Translations under genes and position numbers: made by a program | NCBI GenBank assembly: GCA_949295035.1 | Contig: CASFJO010000023.1 | Location: 1-48,064 of the forward strand | Length of the DNA: 48,064 bases | Source of the DNA: an uncultured Gemmiger sp. | Lineage (GTDB): Bacteria; Bacillota; Clostridia; Oscillospirales; Ruminococcaceae | Direction of reading: 5' to 3' | Notes under the pieces: generated by a model | Databases searched by the model: none | What the model saw: the letters and a program-made list of their open reading frames with translations, nothing else | What the model was told of the DNA's origin: nothing | In this document: piece after piece, positions 30,403 to 37,235 of the stretch | Position numbering within the stretch: the first letter of the stretch is position 1 | How the letters are laid out: each line of letters opens with the position of its first letter

Positions 30403-30628
30403 TAATCGTAACCTTCGCCGCGGCGGGCAGCGCGCACAAGGCATCGTACCCAGGCCGCGGAGGCTGCGTGACTCGAAAGTTTGAGGCTTTCTGGCTGATT
30501 TGTTCGCAGGGTTTGGCTTCACATGGGGCTGAATCCGGGGTGTGTATCGAAAATTTTCCCGCTTATCTTGCATCGAAATCTTGCATTTTTCCAAATGTCT
30601 TGCAAGGCGGTGCTTGAAAATTAAATAT
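30403..30628 (+). ncRNA. Possible leader or small RNA before tRNA-Ser
   Basis: About 220 nt of non-coding sequence between a good promoter and tRNA-Ser. It begins GC-rich (cgccgcggcgggcagcgcgc) and becomes A/T-rich near the tRNA. No known RNA class (6S, SRP, tmRNA, RNase P) was recognised and no convincing ORF is present. It may be only a tRNA precursor leader or a dispersed repeat. Confidence 0.3.
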
Positions 30629-30719
30629 GGAGACGTATCGAAGTGGTCGTAACGAGAACGACTCGAAATCGTTTTGTCCAGAGATGGGCACGTGGGTTCG
30701 AATCCCACCGTCTCCGCCA
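30629..30719 (+). tRNA. tRNA-Ser (CGA)
   Basis: A 91-nt gene with acceptor GGAGACG/CGTCTCC, anticodon stem AACGA/TCGTT around CTCGAAA (anticodon CGA), a long variable arm typical of Ser tRNAs, T-arm GTGGG TTCGAAT CCCAC and encoded CCA. The adjoining integrase indicates that its 3' end served as the attachment site for the element to the right. Confidence 0.93.
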
Positions 30720-30722
30720 GAA

Positions 30723-30764
30723 AATGGCGCTATGTCAAGGTTTATCGGCATAGCGCCGTTTTTT
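30723..30764 (+). terminator. Terminator after tRNA-Ser
   Basis: AATGGCGCTATG (30723-30734) pairs with CATAGCGCCGTT (30749-30760), then TTTT. It starts four bases after the tRNA CCA. Confidence 0.85.
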
Positions 30765-30796
30765 ATCGTCCTGACGCCGACAGCATTTTTTCTGCC

Positions 30797-31984
30797 TTAC
30801 CACCGGCTTTCCGGCAGTTCCTCGGGCAGCGCCAGGGCTTTTTCCATTGTGGCGGCGCTCAGCTGTTTCGACTGGGAATCCAGATGGGCGTAGATGTTCG
30901 CCGTGGTGGAGATGTCGCTGTGGCCCAGCCATTCCTGAATCTGCTTCATGGGCACCCCCTGTTTCAGCAGCAGGCTGGCACAGGAGTGGCGCAGATCGTG
31001 GAAGCGGATATGTCGCAGACCATGTGCTTTCAGGAGCTTTCCAAAATTCTCGGAAACTGCATTGGGAAGAATGAGATTTCCCATCTCATCTACGAATAGA
31101 TATCCTTTGTATTTTTTGTTATAGCAGTTTCCGCAGAGCTGCTCGTTGTATTCCTGCTGCTCCTTCAACTCCTTCAGCCGCTGGACGAAACCCTCCACCA
31201 GCGGCAAAGTCCGCAGGCTGGACTTGGTCTTGGCCCGGTCGGCCTGGATGAGAACGTGCTTACCTTCAATATTCGCACTGGTGACGATGTGACGGATGGT
31301 CAGCGTTCCAGCCTCAAAGTCGATGGCGTCCCACCGCAGGCCCAGCACTTCGCTGCGGCGCAGTCCATAAAATGCCGCAAATTGGATGATCAGTTCCAGA
31401 CGACTGCCTCGGGCCGCCTGAAATAACTTCTCCATCTCCTGGGCAGTATAGTAAGATGCCATATACTTCTGCAGTTTAGGCCGCTCTACTTTGTCCACTG
31501 GGTTGCCGGGGATGAGATCCAGCTTTACCGCATACTTCAAAGCCTTGTGCATGTTAGCATGCTGCTTGATCACGCTTGTGGCTTTGAGGGTCTCCAACTC
31601 ATGAAGGTAGAAACTTTGGATATGGCTGGCTTTCAATCCTCCCAGCGTGATGCCGGTAGGCTCGAAGTACGGCACGATATGGTCCTTCACGTTGAAGCAG
31701 TAGCTGGACCAGGTGGTTGGCTCCACAGAAGTACGGATGATTTTCAGCCAGTAGAGCATATAATCACTGAACAGCATGTCTGGACTTAGGTCAGTGGAAC
31801 GATCAGGTGCAGGCGGGGTAAAGCTATGGCGGGCCTGACGCAGTAGATCCTCGGCCTTTTTCTTGTTGCCTTTCACCGGCAGCCCGGTACCCTGCCATTT
31901 CTGCACCCGCTTGCCGTTGGGGCCTTTGTAGCTGAGCACAATATAAAAATATCCGTTTTTTTCGGTCAGTCGACCAGATACCAT
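30797..31984 (-). CDS. int: Site-specific tyrosine recombinase (integrase)
   Basis: A 395-residue phage/ICE-type integrase. The N-terminal arm-binding domain has GRLTEKNGYFYIVLSYKGPN; a SAM-like core-binding domain follows (TTWSSYCFNVKDHIVPYFEP). Catalytic residues are in GLRRSEVLGLRW (Arg), FHDLRHSCASLLLKQG (His-x-x-Arg), EWLGHSDISTT (His) and IYAHLD (Tyr nucleophile). ATG 31984 is preferred over ATG 31990 because the AGGAGGA ribosome site would abut the latter. The gene ends 77 bp from tRNA-Ser, the usual arrangement for a tRNA-targeting element. Confidence 0.95.
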   Translation of the reverse strand: MVSGRLTEKNGYFYIVLSYKGPNGKRVQKWQGTGLPVKGNKKKAEDLLRQARHSFTPPAPDRSTDLSPDMLFSDYMLYWLKIIRTSVEPTTWSSYCFNVKDHIVPYFEPTGITLGGLKASHIQSFYLHELETLKATSVIKQHANMHKALKYAVKLDLIPGNPVDKVERPKLQKYMASYYTAQEMEKLFQAARGSRLELIIQFAAFYGLRRSEVLGLRWDAIDFEAGTLTIRHIVTSANIEGKHVLIQADRAKTKSSLRTLPLVEGFVQRLKELKEQQEYNEQLCGNCYNKKYKGYLFVDEMGNLILPNAVSENFGKLLKAHGLRHIRFHDLRHSCASLLLKQGVPMKQIQEWLGHSDISTTANIYAHLDSQSKQLSAATMEKALALPEELPESRW

Positions 31985-32112
31985 GGACATTCCTCCTTTG
32001 GATTATTGGTGTTCTCCGGGTCCGATACAAGAATACCCGGAAGTTGCCTCGAAAGCTATTCACAAAACTGCACAAGGTCACGCGCCTGGAATGGGTACAT
32101 ATCCACCAGACT

Positions 32113-32144
32113 GCCCGCGCCGGTTTGCCCGGCGCGGGCGTTTT
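32113..32144 (+). terminator. GC-rich hairpin with T-tract between int and relaxase
   Basis: GCCCGCGCCGG/CCGGCGCGGGC (32113-32139) followed by gtttt on the plus strand, four bases from the relaxase stop. The T-tract suits plus-strand transcription although the flanking genes are on the minus strand; it may instead be a processing or transfer-related stem. Confidence 0.45.
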
Positions 32145-32148
32145 GGCT

Positions 32149-33522
32149 TTAGCGGATTCGGTCTTTGTCCCGGTGTTTCTGGCGGGGCTTGTCCTGCTCC
32201 TGCTGGCGGCGGTATTCCTCATGGCAGGCGGCGGTCTTTTCCACTTTTTCGATGATGCGTTTGGCGGCTGCGTCCTCTTTGCGCAGGGCGGCGATTTGGC
32301 GGGTCAGTTCCGCCCGCCTTTGGGCTACTCCGGGCGGCGGCTCCTTCCACCGCAGTTGCCGGGCGCAGTCCGCCCGTTCTTTGAAGAGGGCGGTGATTTG
32401 CCCGGCCAGAACTTCCCGGTGGGCTTTTACCTCCGCCACCGTGGAAAAGCCCCGCTCACTGGTCAGGTGCAGTTCCTCCAGTGTCTTGTCGATGTCCCGC
32501 CACAGGGCATTGATCTCCGGCCAGTTCACTCGCGGCGCGGGCCGCTTCGGGTAGATGCCCAGCTGGTAGCAGTAGTAGAGATACAGCCGGAAAAGGCTGT
32601 TCGTTTGGCCGGTCAGCGGGCCTTTGCAGCGGCAGCGGCGCGGGGCTGGCCTGGGCCGTGGCACGGGCCGCAGGCTGTACTTCGGGTTGAAATTCAGATC
32701 ATAGAAGTGGGGACCGTACCGGGCAAAGTTTTTGGCCAGCGCCCGCTCCAGGGCGGGCCAGTCGTATTCCGCCCCCAGCCGGTACACCCGCACCGCCCGG
32801 CCGCCGTCCAGCGAACGGAGGGTGGCGTACTTGCGCCCTTCCTCCCGCCGCCAGAGATACCCCTGCTGCCGCAGCACCCGTGCAAAGTCCCGCTCGGTGC
32901 TGGTCTGGGCCAGAGCCTTGCGAATGGCCCGGCGCATCGCCTCGTACCGGGTCTGCCCCTCGCCCTGGTAGAGCGGCCGGGGCTTTTTGCCGCCGGGCTG
33001 CTGAATCACGGAGAGGGCGTGTTCCCGGCACAGCTGGTCGGACACCCGGCGCATCTCCCGGTATTGGTCCCGCCGCTGCTCGTATTTCTTGCCATCCACA
33101 TAGGACACCGCATTGATGACGAAGTGGTTGTGCAGGCAGCCGGTGTTCAAATGAGTGGCCACCAGCACCTGGAACCGCCCGCCCCACACCCGGCGGGCCA
33201 ACTCCACCCCGATGGCGTGACACTGCTCCGGGGTCACCTCCCCGGGCTTGAAACTCTGGTAGGCGTGCATGGCCACCACTCCCTCGGTTTTGCCGAACTG
33301 CTCCTGCACCGCCCGCATCTCCGCCCAGGCAGTCCCCGGGCGGCAGTGGATGCCGCTCACCAGCTGGGCCGTTTCCTGTAAAGTGGTCTTGGCATCGTTC
33401 TCCGCGTAATGCAGCGCCTGGGCAAGGCCGCTGTACTCGGTCTTGTCCGGGTTGGCGGCGTAGTCCACCACCCGGCGCAGGCTGTCCCGCACCGGCCAGA
33501 TCTTAGTGGTCGCCAGAGGCAT
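32149..33522 (-). CDS. Relaxase/mobilization nuclease (MobA/VirD2-like, MOBP type)
   Basis: A 457-residue relaxase that would nick oriT and pilot the transferred strand. The N-terminal region shows VSGIHCRPGTAWAEM, HAYQSFKPGEVTPEQ, and the metal-binding histidines in ATHLNTGCLHNHFVINAVSY, followed by DGKKYEQRRDQYREMR. The C-terminal ~130 residues are basic and helical (HREVLAGQITALFKERAD). The start overlaps the MobC-like gene by 20 bp; GGAAGGAGG directly abuts the ATG, so initiation slightly downstream is possible. Confidence 0.9.
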   Translation of the reverse strand: MPLATTKIWPVRDSLRRVVDYAANPDKTEYSGLAQALHYAENDAKTTLQETAQLVSGIHCRPGTAWAEMRAVQEQFGKTEGVVAMHAYQSFKPGEVTPEQCHAIGVELARRVWGGRFQVLVATHLNTGCLHNHFVINAVSYVDGKKYEQRRDQYREMRRVSDQLCREHALSVIQQPGGKKPRPLYQGEGQTRYEAMRRAIRKALAQTSTERDFARVLRQQGYLWRREEGRKYATLRSLDGGRAVRVYRLGAEYDWPALERALAKNFARYGPHFYDLNFNPKYSLRPVPRPRPAPRRCRCKGPLTGQTNSLFRLYLYYCYQLGIYPKRPAPRVNWPEINALWRDIDKTLEELHLTSERGFSTVAEVKAHREVLAGQITALFKERADCARQLRWKEPPPGVAQRRAELTRQIAALRKEDAAAKRIIEKVEKTAACHEEYRRQQEQDKPRQKHRDKDRIR

Positions 33523-33799
33523 CCTCCTTCCGCAGGAGGCTGTCCAGAAGACCTTCCCGACAGCGGCGGTACTCTTCCGCCAGAGGCGGGTCCAACCGGG
33601 CCAGCTGATCGGTCAGGTTGTCCATCCAGGTCAGGTAACTGAAAAACGCCTGGGGCGGATGGAACCGGGGCGTATACCCCAGCGCCCGCTGGCGCAAATA
33701 TTCCGACAGAGTCAGACCGCACCGGCCGGCCGCTGTTTGGATTCGTTGTTTCTCGGCGGGGCTCACCCGCACATTGAGGCCCACGCTTCTTGTTCTCAC
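33503..33799 (-). CDS. MobC-like relaxosome accessory protein
   Basis: A 98-residue basic protein with an RHH-type N-terminus (VGLNVRVSPAEKQRIQTAAG then LTLSEYLRQRALGY), as in MobC/plasmid mobilization proteins that help the relaxase melt oriT. The GTG start at 33799 has GGAGG seven bases upstream and overlaps the stop of the preceding ATPase gene (GTGA). Its own end overlaps the relaxase start, so the three genes are translationally linked. Confidence 0.8.
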   Translation of the reverse strand: MRTRSVGLNVRVSPAEKQRIQTAAGRCGLTLSEYLRQRALGYTPRFHPPQAFFSYLTWMDNLTDQLARLDPPLAEEYRRCREGLLDSLLRKEDASGDH

Positions 33800-34959
33800 A
33801 AGGCCACCTCCGCACGGGGGTTCGGGGCGCTCCCCGTACCGGCGAAGGGTTGCCCGGCGGCAACACAAAGCCCATGCTTGTTACCCCGAAGCGCCTGCCG
33901 TGACGACGATGACGGTACTGACGGTGTTTCCGGGATACCCCCGCCGTCCGGGGGTGTGCCGGTTTTGTCGTCATTCGCGTCATCACCGTCATACCAGAGC
34001 CGAAGCTGCCGGGCACTGGCGGTGCGGCGGCTCTCGCAGCGGATACCCAGGGGCGCCAGGTCGGTGGGATAAAATTCCACCAGCTTGCGGGTCAGCTGGT
34101 TGGGCTGCACGTCGGCAATGCCGGCGGCGGCCAGCAGTTCGGTGGAGGTGCCCTGCCAGCACTTCTGCCGCTGAACAAACGCGGCCACCGCCCACACGCA
34201 GGCGGGCACAGCTCGCTGGGCCATCTGCTCGGCACGTTCTTCCTCGATCAGCCCCCAGATGCATCCCTCGCTTTGCAGGTGGAGAGTGCGACTGTCCATG
34301 TCCCGACCGGTCACCAGCAGGCGGGCAGTGTTGCTCATACGCTGGCGCTGCAGCAGCCAGATGGTATCGGCGGCGCCCATCAGGCCGTTGGAGCCGGAAA
34401 TTTGCTGGAACGGGTCGGCGGCGCCCTGTTTGCGCAGATGATGCACCAGTAGCAGGGCAATGTTGTGGCGGTCAGCCAGGGCTTTCAGCACGCTCATGTC
34501 CTGGTAGTCACTGGCGTAGATGCCGGTGGTCGGATCGGCCTCACGGACTTTTTGAAGCGTGTCGATGATAATCAGACCCGTTTCGGGGTGCCGGGTCAGA
34601 AAGGTTTCGATCTGTCGCTCCAGCCCCTGCCCGATGGCCTCGCAGGCGGTCTGGAAGTAGAGCCGGTCGGGAGCGGCATCCTCGGTCAGGCGGAACAGGC
34701 GGTTCTGGATGCGGGCGTATGTATCTTCCAAACACAGATACAGCACCGTCTGGGCGGGAACAATTCGGCCCCAGAATTCGCCGCCCTGGCTAAGCTGCAG
34801 GCTCAGCCACAGGCAGAGCCAACTTTTGCCGCTTTTGCTGGCACCGGCCAGCAGCGCCAGCCCGGTAGGCAGCAAATCGGGAATAAACCACCGCACCGGC
34901 GGCAGCGGAGTGGACAGCAAGGTTTGCGCATCAATGGGTTCGAATTTCGTCAAAAGCAT
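33796..34959 (-). CDS. RepA-like AAA (RecA-fold) ATPase
   Basis: A 387-residue protein with Walker A GASKSGKSWLCLWLSLQL (about residues 38-45 for the loop), CLEDTYARIQNRL, Walker B GLIIIDTLQKVRE and LLLVHHLRKQGAADPFQQISGS, matching the hexameric RepA/AAA_25 helicases of plasmids and integrative elements. The C-terminal ~130 residues look like a winged-helix region followed by a disordered tail. ATG 34959 has AAAGGAG. It probably unwinds the element's replication origin; the tandem-repeat block nearby is a candidate target. Confidence 0.85.
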   Translation of the reverse strand: MLLTKFEPIDAQTLLSTPLPPVRWFIPDLLPTGLALLAGASKSGKSWLCLWLSLQLSQGGEFWGRIVPAQTVLYLCLEDTYARIQNRLFRLTEDAAPDRLYFQTACEAIGQGLERQIETFLTRHPETGLIIIDTLQKVREADPTTGIYASDYQDMSVLKALADRHNIALLLVHHLRKQGAADPFQQISGSNGLMGAADTIWLLQRQRMSNTARLLVTGRDMDSRTLHLQSEGCIWGLIEEERAEQMAQRAVPACVWAVAAFVQRQKCWQGTSTELLAAAGIADVQPNQLTRKLVEFYPTDLAPLGIRCESRRTASARQLRLWYDGDDANDDKTGTPPDGGGIPETPSVPSSSSRQALRGNKHGLCVAAGQPFAGTGSAPNPRAEVAL

Positions 34960-35137
34960 TTCTCCTTTTCGGTTGGTTTGTTGGATGGGGCGGGACGCGG
35001 CCACAGCGGCCCCAAACAGGCCCGCAAAACGGCCTTGACCCCGGCGCGGGGGAAAACACACCTGCACCGCCTGTCAGGCCCCGCACAGGGCGAACACCGG
35101 GCGGACAGCGGCAAGGGGCGTTTTGGCGCGCTCTGGG

Positions 35138-35380
35138 TCAGGAGCCGGCGGCCCGGGCGGCGGGCTGCACGCCGTTCTCCACCACATAGCGGATCACGTT
35201 GATCTTGGGGATCTTGTAGGCGTTGCCCAGCTTGAGGCCCCGGATGCTGCCGTCTGTCAGCAGGTCGTAGGCTGCGTGGCGGCTGATGCCCAGCATGACC
35301 TGCAGCTGGCGCACCGTCACGATGTCGGGATAGTCGGCGAACAACAATTTGTAAAGGGTCTGGATGTCAAAATTCTTCAT
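35138..35380 (-). CDS. Excisionase-type HTH protein
   Basis: An 80-residue protein with the MerR-like HTH_17/excisionase fold: YPDIVTVRQLQVMLGISRHA, AAYDLLTDGSIRGLKLGNAY and KIPKINVIRYV. Such proteins direct excision or regulate the element. It is first in the minus-strand mobility operon, about 180 bp before the ATPase gene. The C-terminal tail (QPAARAAGS) is unstructured. The role as Xis is inferred from family and context. Confidence 0.8.
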   Translation of the reverse strand: MKNFDIQTLYKLLFADYPDIVTVRQLQVMLGISRHAAYDLLTDGSIRGLKLGNAYKIPKINVIRYVVENGVQPAARAAGS

Positions 35381-35502
35381 CGATCACCTGCTCTCAAAAG
35401 TTTTCACGGCGCAAAAAACGCGCCTGGGCGGATAAACGGACAGCGGACGCCGGCCGGAAGCGGCGGTACCCCTCCTTTCTGTGAGGTTGATGGGCAGCGG
35501 CC

Positions 35503-35632
35503 AAGGATTCCTTATGCAGGATTCCTTGTTTCGGATGTGACGGGATTCCAGGGTTCCTTATGTAGGGTTCCCCATGCCGCGGCGGGCGGCAGAGTTTACC
35601 CGAACAAGGAACCCATCATGCAGGGTTCCTTG
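35503..35632. repeat. Short TTCCTTATG repeats and hairpin left of the tandem array
   Basis: GGATTCCTTATGCAGGATTC (from 35505) and GGGTTCCTTATGTAGGGTTC (from 35541) are related direct repeats. They are followed by a perfect hairpin CAAGGAACCC (35605-35614) / GGGTTCCTTG (35623-35632) whose loop is ATCATGCA. Confidence 0.75.
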
Positions 35633-35651
35633 ACGCGGTGTTCTGGCTGGG

Positions 35652-36070
35652 AAAAAAGTCCTCCCATTATATACCAGTAGCTGAGACCCCCTCAGAATTT
35701 CACCCTTCCAAAAATAAATTCGGAAGTTTGTCAAATTTGACGGGGAGTCAACCACAGAAAAAGTCCCCTCGTTATATATCAGTAACACGGACCCCCGAAA
35801 ATGAAACACCCCCCAAGAAAAAACGGTAAAGTTCGGTAGTTTTGACGATGCCGCGGGTCATGAAAAAAATACCCTCCATCTTATATAAGTTACAAAGACG
35901 CCTGAAAACGAAACACCTTCCAAAAAAATAAAAAAAGTTTGGCCATATTGACGGTTCCACGCATCATGAAAAAAATACCCTCTATCTTATATAAGTTACA
36001 CAGACCCCTCAAAACGGCCACCCTTCCAAAAATAAATTTGTAAGTTTGGCAATTTTGATATATCTTATGG
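35652..36070. repeat. Four tandem ~106-bp imperfect repeats (iteron-like)
   Basis: Units start at about 35652, 35758, 35863 and 35969. Each runs A-tract, ccctc, a TTATATAAGTTACA-like core, gacccc, aaaacgaaacacc, ttccaaaaataaa, and ends agtttggc-attttgacg. Units 3 and 4 are most alike; units 1 and 2 have diverged. The period (105-106) is not a multiple of three, and stops fall in all frames, so it is not a coding repeat. Confidence 0.88.
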
Positions 36071-36092
36071 CCCCCAACGCTTTTCCCGTCCA

Positions 36093-36118
36093 CAAGGAAG
36101 CCTAATTAGGCTTCCTTG
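36093..36118. repeat. 26-bp perfect palindrome right of the tandem array
   Basis: CAAGGAAGCCTAA and its reverse complement meet at 36105/36106. The outer CAAGGAA...TTCCTTG matches the hairpin on the left side of the array (35605-35632), so related palindromes bracket the four repeats. Confidence 0.85.
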
Positions 36119-36150
36119 TCGGGTCGAAAGAGCAAATTGTAAGCAAAAGT

Positions 36151-36175
36151 GGAAGCCTTATTAGGCTTCCTTTTT
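36151..36175 (+). terminator. Terminator-like hairpin sharing the palindrome stem
   Basis: GGAAGCCT tatt AGGCTTCC followed by TTTTTCTTTTT. The stem repeats the inner part of the palindrome at 36093-36118. Confidence 0.7.
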
Positions 36176-36244
36176 CTTTTTGCGGAGATCTGCCAGTGAC
36201 GCTCACCAGCTGCGAAATACCCTGAGCACAGTTTCCCGCTGCGG

Positions 36245-36565
36245 CTACATGAACAGCGCAGCGCCGGCCAAAAGAACAGCGCCTGCAGCCCGCAAACCTC
36301 GCAAAACAGCCATTCCAGCCGTATATCCACCGTCCCAAAGCCTGCGAAAGATACAGTTTGTGATACACCCAGCATACAGAGCAAAATTCGCGGCCAGGCC
36401 ATCGCCGTCCATGGGGATTTGGCGCTTTGTTCGTTCCAGCGGGTAATACAGTACATAGGTCCTCCTTTTCGTGACCGGGAGAAGGACCGCCGAAAACCAT
36501 GTGAGCAGGGCAACAAAAAGAGCCGCATGAACAAAGGCTTCGGGAAAACCCAAACACCTGCTCAC
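36245..36565 (-). CDS. Possible small membrane protein
   Basis: An open frame of 106 residues with a hydrophobic N-terminal half (AFVHAALFVALLTWFSAVLL), a charged middle (KRRTYVLYYPLERTKRQIP) and a second hydrophobic end (VLRGLRAAGAVLLAGAALFM). No family is recognised. The GTG start at 36565 has no clear ribosome site, and two overlapping minus-strand frames cover the same DNA, so it may be spurious or a gene remnant. Confidence 0.35.
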   Translation of the reverse strand: MSRCLGFPEAFVHAALFVALLTWFSAVLLPVTKRRTYVLYYPLERTKRQIPMDGDGLAANFALYAGCITNCIFRRLWDGGYTAGMAVLRGLRAAGAVLLAGAALFM

Positions 36566-36690
36566 ACGGCCCTGGTAGTCTTGGCTTCGAAAAGCCAGCT
36601 TCTGATCACTCGTTGTTTGCTGTTCAGTTGTGAATCGTATGTTGGCTATGACCTCCGATTCATGAGTTTAGAATAGCATAAATATAGAAA

Positions 36691-36913
36691 ATCGCAATAG
36701 TGCTGAGCAAAGGTTCTTCGGAATTTATCAATTACCAACTTTACTTACAAAAAAGGAACATCAGTTGATGGGATATGGCAGAATTGTGATATAAAGCTAA
36801 TTATGCGACTGTATTAATCCGATTTAATGTACATCAAATAAGATATAATTTTAATAGACAAGTCGCAACTAATGCGTAGCTTATATAGGTAGTGTGGAAG
36901 GAGAGTCGCAATA
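36691..36913. promoter_or_regulatory. Repeated AGTCGCA operator-like words
   Basis: ATCGCAATAG (36691), inverted TTATGCGACT (36801), AGTCGCAACT (36861) and AGTCGCAATA (36904) share a TCGCA core with A/T flanks. They lie 30-250 bp upstream of the promoter of the HTH regulator gene and are candidate binding sites for it. Confidence 0.4.
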
Positions 36914-36940
36914 TTAAGTTCGAGAACTCATCAAAAAGAA

Positions 36941-36969
36941 TTGATGTCTCGATGACTCAATAGTATAAT
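36941..36969 (+). promoter_or_regulatory. Promoter for the regulator-methyltransferase operon
   Basis: TTGATG (36941-36946), 17-bp spacer, TATAAT (36964-36969), 51 bp before the HTH gene. The -35 sits in a hairpin arm (CATCAA/TTGATG). Confidence 0.7.
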
Positions 36970-37019
36970 ATATTTATTGTAAAAATGCACTTGGGCTAAT
37001 AATAAAGACGAGGTGTATT

Positions 37020-37220
37020 ATGGGAGTTAACTATAAGCGGCTTTGGAAACTCTTGATTGACAAAGACATGACAAAAACTGATTTGCGAAAAAAGACAGAT
37101 ATTGCCACAAGCACAATTGCTAAAATGAGCCGAAACGAATTTGTTTCGCTTGAGGTTCTTGTTCGAATTTGTTATGTCCTTGACTGTGAATTAAGTGATA
37201 TAGCAGAAATTGAAAGGTAA
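37020..37220 (+). CDS. Cro/C1-type HTH regulator (R-M controller-like)
   Basis: A 66-residue XRE-type DNA-binding protein: YKRLWKLLIDKDMTKTDLRK, then KTDIATSTIAKMSRNEF and LEVLVRICYVLDCELSDIAE. Its size and place 15 bp before a cytosine methyltransferase fit a controller (C) protein that times expression of restriction-modification genes. A weak GAGGTG ribosome site precedes ATG 37020. The cognate restriction gene appears to be lost. Confidence 0.85.
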   Translation: MGVNYKRLWKLLIDKDMTKTDLRKKTDIATSTIAKMSRNEFVSLEVLVRICYVLDCELSDIAEIER

Positions 37221-37235
37221 AGGGTATAAAGACTA

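Larger units (their letters stand above)
35381..36244. other. Non-coding repeat-rich block of the mobile element
   Basis: No credible gene is found in these ~860 bp. The block holds short TTCCTTATG repeats, a hairpin, four 106-bp tandem repeats, a 26-bp palindrome and a terminator. It changes from GC-rich to A/T-rich at about 35650. The layout resembles an origin (replication or transfer) rather than coding sequence. Confidence 0.6.
36566..37019. other. A/T-rich control region upstream of the modification genes
   Basis: No gene is seen. The region contains the repeated AGTCGCA words and the promoter listed separately. Its base composition (strongly A/T-rich) matches the genes that follow and marks it as acquired DNA. 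Confidence 0.6.

Noticed and set aside
32044-33381. Plus-strand open frame of 445 codons opposite the relaxase
   Set aside because: The minus strand carries clear relaxase motifs; the plus frame is compositional shadow.
35652-36070. CRISPR array
   Set aside because: The repeats are ~106 bp, contiguous, diverged and without unique spacers, and no cas genes are present.
35558-36093. Small minus-strand frames within the tandem repeats
   Set aside because: They arise from the repeat itself in shifting frames (period not divisible by three) and have no ribosome sites.
36102-36557. Alternative overlapping minus-strand frames of 142-151 codons
   Set aside because: Cys/Arg/Phe-rich without domain structure and running through the terminator and palindrome; the 106-codon frame is slightly more plausible and only weakly supported.
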